This document shows positions 36,533 through 44,467 of a DNA stretch of 64,000 nucleotides, piece after piece (position 1 is the stretch's first letter; every line of letters begins with the position of its first letter). The notes under the pieces are model-generated. The model was not told the origin of the DNA. It made no database searches and saw only the letters and a program-made list of their open reading frames with translations. A program made the translations under genes and the position numbers. The stretch covers positions 1 through 64,000 of the forward strand of contig DATIPQ010000049.1 of the NCBI GenBank assembly GCA_035471785.1, given 5' to 3'. Origin of the DNA: Acidobacteriota bacterium (GTDB lineage Bacteria; Acidobacteriota; UBA6911; RPQK01; DATIPO01).

Positions 36533-38947
36533 ATGGAAGGCCTGATCCGTAACTTCCGCTATGCTCGCAGAGCCTTGTGGAGCAGCCCCCTGACCAGCCT
36601 CGTCATCGTGCTTACTTTGGCGCTTGGAATCGGAGCCAACAGCGCCATATTCAGCGTGGTTGACGGAATCCTCCTCAAACCCCTGCCTTTTCCCGATTCT
36701 CATCGCATCGTCACCCTGTGGGAGGACTTCTCATCGCGGGGCGGCCCCCAACAAGAGTGGATCGAGGTCCCTAACTTCCTGGAGTGGAAGCAAGGCAGCG
36801 ATTCCTTCGAAACCATGTCGGCTTGGGGATTTCAGCCTGCCAACCTGTTGATCGAGGGCGAAGCGGAACGGTTGGTCATGGGCATGGTTTCCTGGGACTA
36901 CATGGCCACCTTTGGAGTCGAGCCGGTGGCGGGACGCGACTTTCGGCGTTCCGACGATCAGCCTGGCGCCGAGCCGGTGGTCTTGCTCTCATCGGCGTTT
37001 TGGAAACGCAGGTTGGGCTCGAGGAGCGAGGCGGTCGGCGAGCGCCTCAGCATCAATGGTGAGATGATGACCGTAGTGGGCATTTTGCCGGAGGGCTTCC
37101 GCACCCCTTTGGGACCGGCTCCAGATCTGTGGGCCACCCTCAGGCTCGATCCGGCACAGGCACGCCGGGGCAATTTCTTCCTGCGCTGCGTGGCCCGTCT
37201 CAAGGCCGGAGTCGGGGTGGATGCAGCCAAGCAGGAACTGGACGCCATGATGGCGCGCATCGGCTCTCAGTTCCCCGAGAATGAAGGCGTGCGCATACAG
37301 GTCGTGCCCCTCCTCGACCAACTGGTGGCGCCGGCACGCCAGGCGCTTTGGGTGCTTCTGGGAGTGGTGGCGGTGGTGCTGCTCATCGCCTGCGCCAATG
37401 TGGCCGGACTGATGCTGAGCCGTTCCGCCGCGCGTTCACGGGAGATGGCAGTCCGCTCCGCCATGGGCGCCCGCCGGGGCGAGCTGGTAGCCCAACTGCT
37501 GGCCGAGAGTACCCTGCTGGGGCTGCTGGGCGGGGTAGGCGGACTCCTTTTGGCCTGGCTGGGCGTACAAGCCTTGACGGCTCTGGCGCCTCCCCTTATT
37601 CCTCGTCTCGAGGCCGTGCAACTCGACTGGAGGGTGGTGCTCTTCACCGCCGCCGTCTCATTGCTGACGGGATTGGTGTTCGGAATCGTCCCCGCCCGCA
37701 CCGCTTCCCGAACCGACGTCTCGCAAGTCTTGCAGGAAGGCAACCGCTCGGGAGGCACCTCGGCGGGGAGTTGGATGAGGAGCGTGCTGGTGACCGGGGA
37801 AATGGCCATGGCGGTGCTGCTGCTGGTGGTGGCCGTGTTGCTGGTGCGCAGCTTCGACCGCCTTATGAGCGTCGACGTGGGTTTTCGTCCCCATCGCGTC
37901 ATGGCCTTGCAGCTCTCGCTCACCCCCGACCGCTTTCCCGACCCCCCCGCCATCAACGCCTTCTGGGACCAGCTCTTGCAGCGTCTGCAGGCTCGGGGGG
38001 AAGTGGAAGAGGCGGCTGCCATCTCGGTGCTTCCTCTCAGCGGGGCCGATACCGACACAGGTTTCGACATCCCCGGACGTCCTCAGGAGGGGTCCGGAGA
38101 GGACCAGCCGACGGCCTGGTATCGCCAGGTCACTCCCGGCTATTTCCGCACCCTTGGTCTGCAACTGCTGGCCGGGCGCGAATTCGAGGCCGCCGACCGC
38201 GACAGCAACGCCTCGGTGGTCATCGTCAGCGACGCCCTGGTGGAGCGCTACTTTCCGGCCCTGGAGCCGCGCCAGGCGGTGGGGGAAAGGCTGCTGCTGG
38301 GCCGACGCGAGGTGGAAATCGTCGGAGTGGTCAAAGGCGTGCGCCACAATTCGCTGCAGTCCGCGCCGCGTCCTGAAATGTATCTTCCACAGAGCCTCTT
38401 TCCCGCCCGCAACATGAATCTGGTCGTGCGCTCCTCGGCGCCTTCCGAGACGGTGGCCCGCCTGTTGCGCAGCGAAGTGGCCGGGATCGACGGCAACGTG
38501 CCGGTAACCTCTCTTCAGCGCCTGGAGGACTTGCTTCAGCAGTCGGTGGCGCCCGACCGCTTTTTCATGCGTCTGACGGCTTCCTTCGCCGTGTTGGCGG
38601 TACTGCTGGCGGCGGTGGGGGTTTACGGAGTCGTGTCTTATCAGGTCGCCGCCCGGACCTGGGAAATGGGCCTGCGCATGGCGCTGGGAGCGCCCCGCTC
38701 GCGAGTCCTGGGCATGATCCTGGCTCAGGGCGCGCGCCTGCTGCTGCTGGGACTCGTCATCGGGATTCCAGCTTCCCTGTTGCTCACGCGCTTACTCTCG
38801 GAGCGCCTCTTCGAGATCAGCCCTCTCGATCCCGTTTCCTATCTTCTGGCCGCCGCGCTTCTGACAGGCGTGGCCATGCTGGCCTGCCTGCGCCCTGCGC
38901 TGCGGGCCACCCGCATCGACCCTCAGGAGGTGCTGCGCGCGCCCTGA
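36533..38947 (+). CDS. ADOP/MacB-like ABC transporter permease
   Basis: Intact orphan permease of 804 aa with two MacB-core/FtsX units. The N-terminal helix [17 protein letters not shown] and core (to about 250), first FtsX domain with SAARSREMAVRSAMGARRGEL, a central helix LVTGEMAMAVLLLVVAVLLV, second core, and C-terminal FtsX domain with TWEMGLRMALGAPRSRVL ending in ATRIDPQEVLRAP are all present. It lacks the N-terminal prefix domain of the PadR-linked member at 3913, and no PadR gene or ATPase is adjacent. The substrate is unknown. A TATAGT box lies at 36479-36484, about 50 nt upstream. Confidence 0.92.
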   Translation: MEGLIRNFRYARRALWSSPLTSLVIVLTLALGIGANSAIFSVVDGILLKPLPFPDSHRIVTLWEDFSSRGGPQQEWIEVPNFLEWKQGSDSFETMSAWGFQPANLLIEGEAERLVMGMVSWDYMATFGVEPVAGRDFRRSDDQPGAEPVVLLSSAFWKRRLGSRSEAVGERLSINGEMMTVVGILPEGFRTPLGPAPDLWATLRLDPAQARRGNFFLRCVARLKAGVGVDAAKQELDAMMARIGSQFPENEGVRIQVVPLLDQLVAPARQALWVLLGVVAVVLLIACANVAGLMLSRSAARSREMAVRSAMGARRGELVAQLLAESTLLGLLGGVGGLLLAWLGVQALTALAPPLIPRLEAVQLDWRVVLFTAAVSLLTGLVFGIVPARTASRTDVSQVLQEGNRSGGTSAGSWMRSVLVTGEMAMAVLLLVVAVLLVRSFDRLMSVDVGFRPHRVMALQLSLTPDRFPDPPAINAFWDQLLQRLQARGEVEEAAAISVLPLSGADTDTGFDIPGRPQEGSGEDQPTAWYRQVTPGYFRTLGLQLLAGREFEAADRDSNASVVIVSDALVERYFPALEPRQAVGERLLLGRREVEIVGVVKGVRHNSLQSAPRPEMYLPQSLFPARNMNLVVRSSAPSETVARLLRSEVAGIDGNVPVTSLQRLEDLLQQSVAPDRFFMRLTASFAVLAVLLAAVGVYGVVSYQVAARTWEMGLRMALGAPRSRVLGMILAQGARLLLLGLVIGIPASLLLTRLLSERLFEISPLDPVSYLLAAALLTGVAMLACLRPALRATRIDPQEVLRAP

Positions 38948-39040
38948 GCAGTTCGGCCCTCGCGCGTGTTTTGCGGGAGCATAACCAAGCTAGTAACCTG
39001 GAGTCTTCGGGGCGCTCAAGTTCAAGGCAGAAAGGGATGC

Positions 39041-39490
39041 ATGGACGGCAAGCCCGAATCCGCTGAACAGGCAATCCGGCGGTTGATCAAGAAGCAAGTT
39101 CAAGCCTACAATCGGGGCGATGCCGCCGCTTTCCTGGAAAACATCGCGCCCGACCGCATCGCCATGAACCCCGAGCAGCCTCTCACCGTAGGCAGGGGCG
39201 ACGTTGACGAACTGCAGGCCTTCTTCGATGAGGTCGATCAGAGGACCGAACTGGTGATCGACGAGTTGGTGGTCACCGGGAAATGGGCTTTTGAACGGGG
39301 ACGCGGCGTGGGAACCGCCTCGCCCAAGTCTGTCGGCGCCGCGCTCGATCCCGCCGCCACTTACTCTTACAAGTACATGCGCATCTGGCGATGCCGAGAG
39401 GGGCGTTGGATGGTGGTCCGGTCGATTTGGAACAGCAGCCAGCCCGATCACGCCATCGAACCGGCTCCTCAGCCGGTCAAGATCAAGTAG
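39041..39490 (+). CDS. NTF2-like/DUF4440 small protein
   Basis: A 149-aa cytoplasmic protein with the SnoaL/DUF4440-type cone fold: the opening SAEQAIRRLIKKQVQAYNRGDAAAFLE-type helix, followed by strands and a C-terminal W(R/M)VVRSIWN. Such proteins bind small ligands or act as association domains; no catalytic residues can be assigned. The start MDGKPESAEQ follows AGAAAGGGA; the frame continues upstream into the intergenic region. It is convergent with the short zinc-ribbon gene. Confidence 0.75.
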   Translation: MDGKPESAEQAIRRLIKKQVQAYNRGDAAAFLENIAPDRIAMNPEQPLTVGRGDVDELQAFFDEVDQRTELVIDELVVTGKWAFERGRGVGTASPKSVGAALDPAATYSYKYMRIWRCREGRWMVVRSIWNSSQPDHAIEPAPQPVKIK

Positions 39491-39550
39491 GAAGCGCCGC
39501 CGTCAGTTGCCGGAACCCGTTTCTCGGGCCGGAGGTTTTGGTGGCTGTTC

Positions 39551-39570
39551 GTCCGCCCACACCGGCAGAC
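39551..39570 (-). promoter_or_regulatory. SECIS-like hairpin after the UGA of the zinc-ribbon gene
   Basis: Read on the minus strand, GTCTGCC (39570-39564) pairs with GGCGGAC (39557-39551), one G-U wobble, around a GGTGTG loop. The loop begins 18 nt after the UGA (39583-39581). Bacterial SECIS elements have a GGU-type apical loop at about this distance. An outer CTG/CAG pair can extend the stem. It may be coincidence. Confidence 0.35.
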
Positions 39571-39580
39571 CCAGATCGCT

Positions 39581-39673
39581 TCAGGTTTCGCTGTAGCGGC
39601 AGTTGCGGCAGTGCAGTTTGCAGCGCCGCTCCAGCATGGCGTTTCCGCAAACAGGGCAGATCCAACGGGACAT
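39581..39673 (-). CDS. Short CPxCG zinc-ribbon protein; UGA end may be read as Sec
   Basis: Thirty codons, MSRWICPVCG to CRNCRYSET, with AAGG 8 nt upstream of the ATG. Cys pairs ICPVCG and CRNC would bind zinc. Short acidobacterial proteins of this type, as I remember them, continue with Cys-Ser-Asp-Leu; here the codon is UGA and the next codons read SDLGLPVWADEQPP before a second stop at 39503-39505. Either the Cys codon mutated to a stop, giving a shortened peptide, or UGA is decoded as selenocysteine with the help of the hairpin described at 39551. The gene is 45 nt downstream of the CRTAC1 gene on the same strand and may be co-transcribed. Confidence 0.55.
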   Translation of the reverse strand: MSRWICPVCGNAMLERRCKLHCRNCRYSET

Positions 39674-39717
39674 GATGAAAACCTTACCAGGTCCGCCTGA
39701 CCCTGACCCCCCACGCC

Positions 39718-41418
39718 CTATCGGGCACCGGTGCTTTCCCGCACCCCCTGCCCCTCTCCCTGACGCAAGGTGTGATAGCGCTGTGAAGCCAGGTCGCCGA
39801 AGCTCTCGCGTGACCCGTCCGGCCACAGGATCTCGGCCTTGAAAGGGCCTTTTCTCGCCCCCAGTCCCACCAGTACGCGGGGATCCCGGCAAGAGCAGTA
39901 GCTTCCGTCGCTTCGGCTCTGGCGGACCAGCGGCGTGCCTTGAGAAGGACGGACGGTGACCTGAGCCCCCAGCATGTCGCGTCCGCCCCGTCCCAGCAGC
40001 CGCAAGCCGATCCAGGACTGGCGGGTGCCGACCTGGTTGATCAAGAGCCGGGCCGGACCGTTGACGTTTCCGACCAGCAGGTCGGTGTCGCCGTCGTTGT
40101 CGACGTCGCCCAAGGCCGCTCCCCGGCTCACTTCCGAGAGCTGGAAAGCCTCTCCCGCATGGCGGCTGACATCCTCGAAACGGCCCCCGCCCGTGTTGCG
40201 GAAGAGTTGGTTGGGCTGGCCCAGCGGGAAGGGATCTCCGGCGGCCAGCAAGCGCTGATCGACGCGCACCGCTCCGTTGAGGGAAAGCAGATCGGGATTC
40301 CCGTCGTTGTCATAGTCCAGAAAGGCGGTTCCGAAAGCGGTGTAGGGCAGGCTGGGCAGATGCAGTCCTGAGGCGATGGTGCCGTCTTCGAAAAAGCCCT
40401 GGCCCTGGTTGACGTAGAGGGTGTTGGATTCTTCCATCAGATGAGTCACGAAGATGTCGGGATCGCCGTCTCCGTCGAAGTCTGAAGCGTCCACCCCCAT
40501 GCCGGCCTCCGCTTGACCGCCGGCGTTGAGGGCGACGCCCGCCAGCAGGGCTTCGTCGCGAAAGGTTCCGTCCTTCTGATTGATCCACAGTTGATTGGGA
40601 TCGCCGTCGTTGGCCACGTAGATGTCGATCCATCCATCGCCGTTGAAATCGGCCGTGACCACCCCCAATCCCGCCCCGAAGGCCGAGTCGATGCCGGCCT
40701 GGGAAGTGACGTCCTGGAACTCGCCTCCGCCCTTGCCCCGCAAGAGGCGGTCGGGGACGGCCTTGTAGGCGTCGGGGCCGCAGTAGTCGGGAGCCGAGTT
40801 GTCGGCGAAGCAGTCGACCTTGTTTTCCAGACTCATGTCGACGTAGTTGGTCACGAAGAGGTCGAGCAAACCGTCCCGGTCGTAGTCGAAAAAGGAGGCC
40901 GAGGTTGAAAAGCGGGGGTCGTCGAGTCCGCCTTGGGCCGGGGCCAAGCGGAAGGTGCCGTCTCCCTTGTTCATCCACAACTGGTTGGGGCCCCAGTTGG
41001 TGACGTAGAGGTCCGGGTAACCGTCGTTGTCGACGTCGCCGCAGGCTACGCCCATGCCGAATCCGGTGGCGGCGATTCCGGCTGAGGCGGTCACGTTCTT
41101 GAACTGCGGACCTTGGCCACCGACCGAGACATTCAAGAAGAGCTGATCGGAAAGGGCAGGGTCCGGCGCCTCGCCCAGCAGACGGGCCTGGGTCAGGTAG
41201 ATGTCGAGGTCGCCGTCCTGATCGACGTCGATGAAAGCCGCCCCGCCTCCCATGATGTCGGGCAGCAATTTGATCTGGGAACCGCTGTGGCGTTGCACGA
41301 AGTCAAGCCCCGAGGCAACCGTGGCGTCCAAGAAGACCTTCCCGTCCGTCTCTTGCCCAGGAACCGCCGCCGACAGGACCAAGAGGCACATTACCGTGAT
41401 CAGGCGCTTGTTTCTCAT
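39718..41418 (-). CDS. CRTAC1-family FG-GAP repeat protein (ASPIC/UnbV C-terminus)
   Basis: Secreted beta-propeller protein of 566 aa. The signal peptide MRNKRLITVMCLLVLSAAVPGQ follows GGAAGG. At least six FG-GAP/VCBS repeats (D.D.DGD.D and D.DNDG..D calcium loops) span about residues 60-440, and the ASPIC/UnbV domain (IGLRLLGRGGRDMLGAQVTV to VLVGLGARKGPFKAEILWPDGS) closes the protein. A pair of Cys (CFADNSAPDYC) lies between repeats. Function is unknown; such proteins are numerous in Acidobacteriota and Planctomycetota. The aminotransferase gene ends 26 nt upstream. The frame extends 22 codons further upstream without protein-like content. Confidence 0.9.
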   Translation of the reverse strand: MRNKRLITVMCLLVLSAAVPGQETDGKVFLDATVASGLDFVQRHSGSQIKLLPDIMGGGAAFIDVDQDGDLDIYLTQARLLGEAPDPALSDQLFLNVSVGGQGPQFKNVTASAGIAATGFGMGVACGDVDNDGYPDLYVTNWGPNQLWMNKGDGTFRLAPAQGGLDDPRFSTSASFFDYDRDGLLDLFVTNYVDMSLENKVDCFADNSAPDYCGPDAYKAVPDRLLRGKGGGEFQDVTSQAGIDSAFGAGLGVVTADFNGDGWIDIYVANDGDPNQLWINQKDGTFRDEALLAGVALNAGGQAEAGMGVDASDFDGDGDPDIFVTHLMEESNTLYVNQGQGFFEDGTIASGLHLPSLPYTAFGTAFLDYDNDGNPDLLSLNGAVRVDQRLLAAGDPFPLGQPNQLFRNTGGGRFEDVSRHAGEAFQLSEVSRGAALGDVDNDGDTDLLVGNVNGPARLLINQVGTRQSWIGLRLLGRGGRDMLGAQVTVRPSQGTPLVRQSRSDGSYCSCRDPRVLVGLGARKGPFKAEILWPDGSRESFGDLASQRYHTLRQGEGQGVRESTGAR

Positions 41419-41444
41419 CACCCTTCCAGCCGTATCCCTGCCCG

Positions 41445-42629
41445 CTAGCCGCTCGACGTCACCACTTCTCTCACCGTGCGGCACACTCCGGCCACCTGTT
41501 CAGGCGCCATCCGGGGGAAGAAGGGAAGAGCAAGTGCTGTTGCGCCCCATTCTTCAGCAACCGGGAAGGCCCCTTCCCGATATCCTAGCAGGGATCGGAA
41601 GGGCTCTTGCAGGTGGATGGGCGGAAAATACACCTTGGCCGGAATGCCTTCCTGGGCCAGACGTTCGATTAAGACGTCCCTGAAGCGGCGCCGGACGCGG
41701 ATCAGGTAGACGAACCAGGAGAGGCTTTGGCGGCCTGCCGAAGGCTTGAGCAGTTCAACGCCTTCGATCTCCCCCAAGTGGTCCTGGTAGAGGCGGGCCA
41801 CTTCCCTGCGCATGGCCAGCAGCGATTCCAGCCGCTTCAACTGAGTCAGCCCCAGGGCCGCGCTCATTTCATCCAGGCGATAGCTGAATCCGGCCTGCAG
41901 CCTGTCGCAGCCGCCTTTGGGCTGGCAGGGATACTGATTTCGCCAGTGCCGGATTCGCTCTGCCCAGTCCTCATGGTCGGTCACCACCAGCCCGCCTTCG
42001 CCCATGGTGATCTGCTTGTTGGCGTAGAACCCGAAGACGGCGGCGTCACCCCAACCGCCGGCCAGCCGGCCTTGGCGCCGGGCTCCCAGGGCCTCGCAGG
42101 CGTCCTCGATGACGGCAACGCCGAGTTCCCCCGCCGAATCGACGATAGCGCCCAGCGGTGCCTGCTGGCCGAACAGATGAACCGGAAGCACGGCCTTGAG
42201 GCGCCTGCTTCGCCCAACGAGTGGAGGCAGCCATCGTCTGCCAGCAGTGCCGCCTCCCGCCAGGTCGCCCATGGCCTGAAGGGCCTGGGCTTCGTCGAGG
42301 TTGCCGGTTTGCGGGTCGACGTCGACGAATACGGGGGTGGCCCTGCAATGAAGTATGCAATTGGAAGAGGCGATGAAGCTCAAGGGCGTAGTTAAGACCA
42401 AGTCTCCCGGCGCCACCCGGGCGGCCAGCAAGGCGAGGTGAAGACCGCTCGTCCCGGAATTGACGCCGATAGCGTGGCGGCGTCCCAGATAGCGGGCAAA
42501 GGCGCTTTCAAGCTCTTCCTGATAAGGGCCTCGGCTTAGCATCCCGCTTTGCAGGACACGGGTTACGGCAGCGATTTCTTCGGCCCCGAGATCGGGCGCT
42601 GCAAGGGGTATTCGCCAGGCCTTGGCCAT
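41445..42629 (-). CDS. DegT/DnrJ/EryC1/StrS sugar aminotransferase
   Basis: PLP-dependent aminotransferase (394 aa) that makes an amino sugar on a nucleotide-sugar precursor for surface glycan. The start IPLAAPDLGAEEIAAVTRVLQSG, the GVNSGTSGLHLAL cofactor loop, VIEDACEALGA and the PLP lysine in FGFYANKQITMGEGG are all present, with the C-terminal RVRRRFRD.LIERLAQEGI segment. The Lys confirms catalysis rather than dehydratase activity. Substrate cannot be told. First gene, by position, of the polysaccharide region. Confidence 0.92.
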   Translation of the reverse strand: MAKAWRIPLAAPDLGAEEIAAVTRVLQSGMLSRGPYQEELESAFARYLGRRHAIGVNSGTSGLHLALLAARVAPGDLVLTTPLSFIASSNCILHCRATPVFVDVDPQTGNLDEAQALQAMGDLAGGGTAGRRWLPPLVGRSRRLKAVLPVHLFGQQAPLGAIVDSAGELGVAVIEDACEALGARRQGRLAGGWGDAAVFGFYANKQITMGEGGLVVTDHEDWAERIRHWRNQYPCQPKGGCDRLQAGFSYRLDEMSAALGLTQLKRLESLLAMRREVARLYQDHLGEIEGVELLKPSAGRQSLSWFVYLIRVRRRFRDVLIERLAQEGIPAKVYFPPIHLQEPFRSLLGYREGAFPVAEEWGATALALPFFPRMAPEQVAGVCRTVREVVTSSG

Positions 42630-42697
42630 GGAGAGGATTAGATCAAAAATCCTCTGCCCTGATCAAATCGCATCAGGGGACCCGACACGACGGTGCA

Positions 42698-42727
42698 TTG
42701 TTAATCAGCGGCGGCTTGAGCTAGAGT
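42698..42727 (+). promoter_or_regulatory. Promoter, probably leaderless, for 42734 gene
   Basis: TTGTTA (42698-42703) and TAGAGT (42722-42727), spacer 18 bp. The ATG at 42734 begins 6 nt after the -10 box and has no ribosome binding site. Confidence 0.45.
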
Positions 42728-42733
42728 CAAACG

Positions 42734-44119
42734 ATGATTTTCCGCCTGGGAGCTGCAATCTCCATCCTTGCTTTGAGTGCAGCCGGGTTTGCTTGTTTTC
42801 ATCCTCTGTTGGGAATAGGCCTCCTGATTCAGTCCCTGTTCGTCTGCCGATACCCCAAAGCCGGTTTAGCGGTTCTTTTCGTCACGCTCCCGCTCGATTG
42901 GGCTCGGCCTTTGCCGGGGGGTGTGGTCGTTTCCTTCAGTGAATTGCACTTGGCGGTTTGCTGTGCAGCGTTGGTGCTGCGGGCGGGCGGGCTTCCGGTA
43001 AGGGACTGGAGACCGTTGATCTGGTGGTGGCCACTGCTGGCGTCGGTGGCGATTTCCGGCTTCGTCAACATCGAATGGTTCAAGATCGTTCCCCATACGT
43101 TGCGCAATGCCGAACTGGCCGTCGTGGCCTGCTTGACCCTTTATGCTTATCGAGAGAGTGATGCGGGACCGTGGCTCGACTGGGCGCTTGCGGCGACGAC
43201 GGCACTTCAGTTTTGCCTGGTCTTTCAGCATCTGCTCTTTCAGGAAAGTTTGCCCAGGATGTCGGGTTCATTGTCAAACCCTAATCAGTTCGGAGGATTG
43301 ATGGGATTGGTAGCAGTCCTCTCCTCCACGCGCCTTCTGGCTTGTCGCTGCAAGGAAACCGGTGCAAACCCGGGCAGGTGGGCGCTCTTGAGGGGAGCCA
43401 CCGCCCTCGGCGCTCTGCTGGCAATCCTGCTGTCAGGCTCCCGCTTGGCCTTGGGCAGTTGCAGCCTGGGCATTTTGGCGGGAAGCGGCTTGGCCCGCCG
43501 TGGGAACAAGCGTGTTGTCTTGAGCCGGATCGGAGGTACCGCCCTTCTTCTGCTCGTGCTTTTGAGTCTAGGCGGCTTGCTCCTTACTCAGGCTTCCTCA
43601 CTGCAGGCGGCGGCTGAAAACTGGATCGATCGGATGGGCGCCGGAATGTGGCGCAGCATGGAGGCCCGTATCCAGATATTTGGAGTTGCAGCGGAACTCT
43701 GGATGGAAAGCCCGATCGTGGGCATCGGGCCGGGCCGATGGGATGATGAGCTGGGCTGGTGGTTGGCCTCAGCGAGGGAAGGCGAAGCTCTTGTCGATTC
43801 TAGGGCCATGAGCGAATCTCATGCTTTCTTAGCCCACGCGCACAGCCTGCCGCTCCAACTCGCGGCTCTCTACGGCCTGTTAGGATTGGCCGCTTTCGGT
43901 TATGCAGGGATCCGCTGGTGGAAGGCCTTCGCCCGAGGCGACGGGACGATGTCGGCTGCGGGCCTTGCCTTGCTGTTGACTTTTGGCGCCAACAACCTGT
44001 TGGATTCGCTGTTTCCGTCCCTGGCTATGGAGACAGGATGGATTTTGGGCATCCTCTTGGCCGGGGCGGCCAGCGGGCAGAGGGACGGAAAACCTCTTTC
44101 CAGTATCGTCGAGCGATGA
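42734..44119 (+). CDS. O-antigen ligase/polymerase-like membrane protein
   Basis: Polytopic inner-membrane protein (461 aa) with about eleven predicted helices. The WaaL/Wzy_C-like region comprises SLSNPNQFGGLMGLV, LLSGSRLALGS in the central helices, a long periplasmic loop (MWRSMEARIQIFGVAAELWMESPIVGIGPGRW) and SHAFLAHAHSLPLQLAALYGLLG, where ESHAFLAHAHS resembles the H-x-H-N-type motif of O-antigen ligases. It may ligate or polymerise repeat units in the periplasm. It starts without ribosome binding site after a -10-like box and is divergent from the aminotransferase gene. Confidence 0.8.
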   Translation: MIFRLGAAISILALSAAGFACFHPLLGIGLLIQSLFVCRYPKAGLAVLFVTLPLDWARPLPGGVVVSFSELHLAVCCAALVLRAGGLPVRDWRPLIWWWPLLASVAISGFVNIEWFKIVPHTLRNAELAVVACLTLYAYRESDAGPWLDWALAATTALQFCLVFQHLLFQESLPRMSGSLSNPNQFGGLMGLVAVLSSTRLLACRCKETGANPGRWALLRGATALGALLAILLSGSRLALGSCSLGILAGSGLARRGNKRVVLSRIGGTALLLLVLLSLGGLLLTQASSLQAAAENWIDRMGAGMWRSMEARIQIFGVAAELWMESPIVGIGPGRWDDELGWWLASAREGEALVDSRAMSESHAFLAHAHSLPLQLAALYGLLGLAAFGYAGIRWWKAFARGDGTMSAAGLALLLTFGANNLLDSLFPSLAMETGWILGILLAGAASGQRDGKPLSSIVER

Positions 44120-44384
44120 TCGGGCGCCTCGCCGCGAAATCCGATATCGCTCATCTGCAACAGCGAATAGATGGCTTCACGTTTGACGCCTTTAGCCGCC
44201 GCCTCCAAGTTGCTGACATAACCGACCAAGTGGGGCCAGTGGCTATCATTGCTGCGAACGTAGTCCCTTCGATCTTGAGAAGTTAACAGTCGCCACTGAC
44301 GCAGCCGCCGAGTCTCAGAACAGGGCCGAAACTCTAGAAGAGCAGCCAGCGTTGGAAATTATGCCGGATAAATGCGATCCAGTA
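44120..44384. other. Gene-free stretch upstream of 44468 gene
   Basis: The 348 nt between the ligase-like gene and the secreted repeat protein contain no convincing coding frame; a 122-codon frame overlapping the ligase gene's end is out of frame with it and not protein-like. Apart from the promoter at 44385-44413 I see no structured element. Confidence 0.5.
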
Positions 44385-44413
44385 TTGACATTGAGGACGA
44401 GTCGTAATAATCT
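44385..44413 (+). promoter_or_regulatory. Strong sigma70-type promoter
   Basis: A perfect -35 TTGACA (44385-44390), 17-bp spacer and TAATCT (44408-44413). It leaves a leader of about 48 nt ending in GGGAAGGAG and the ATG at 44468. It is the best promoter match in the window and suggests high expression of the secreted repeat protein. Confidence 0.75.
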
Positions 44414-44467
44414 CTCTGGCCAGTTACCTCGTTTTTCAACCCATGGACAGGGAAGGAGCATCAGTTC

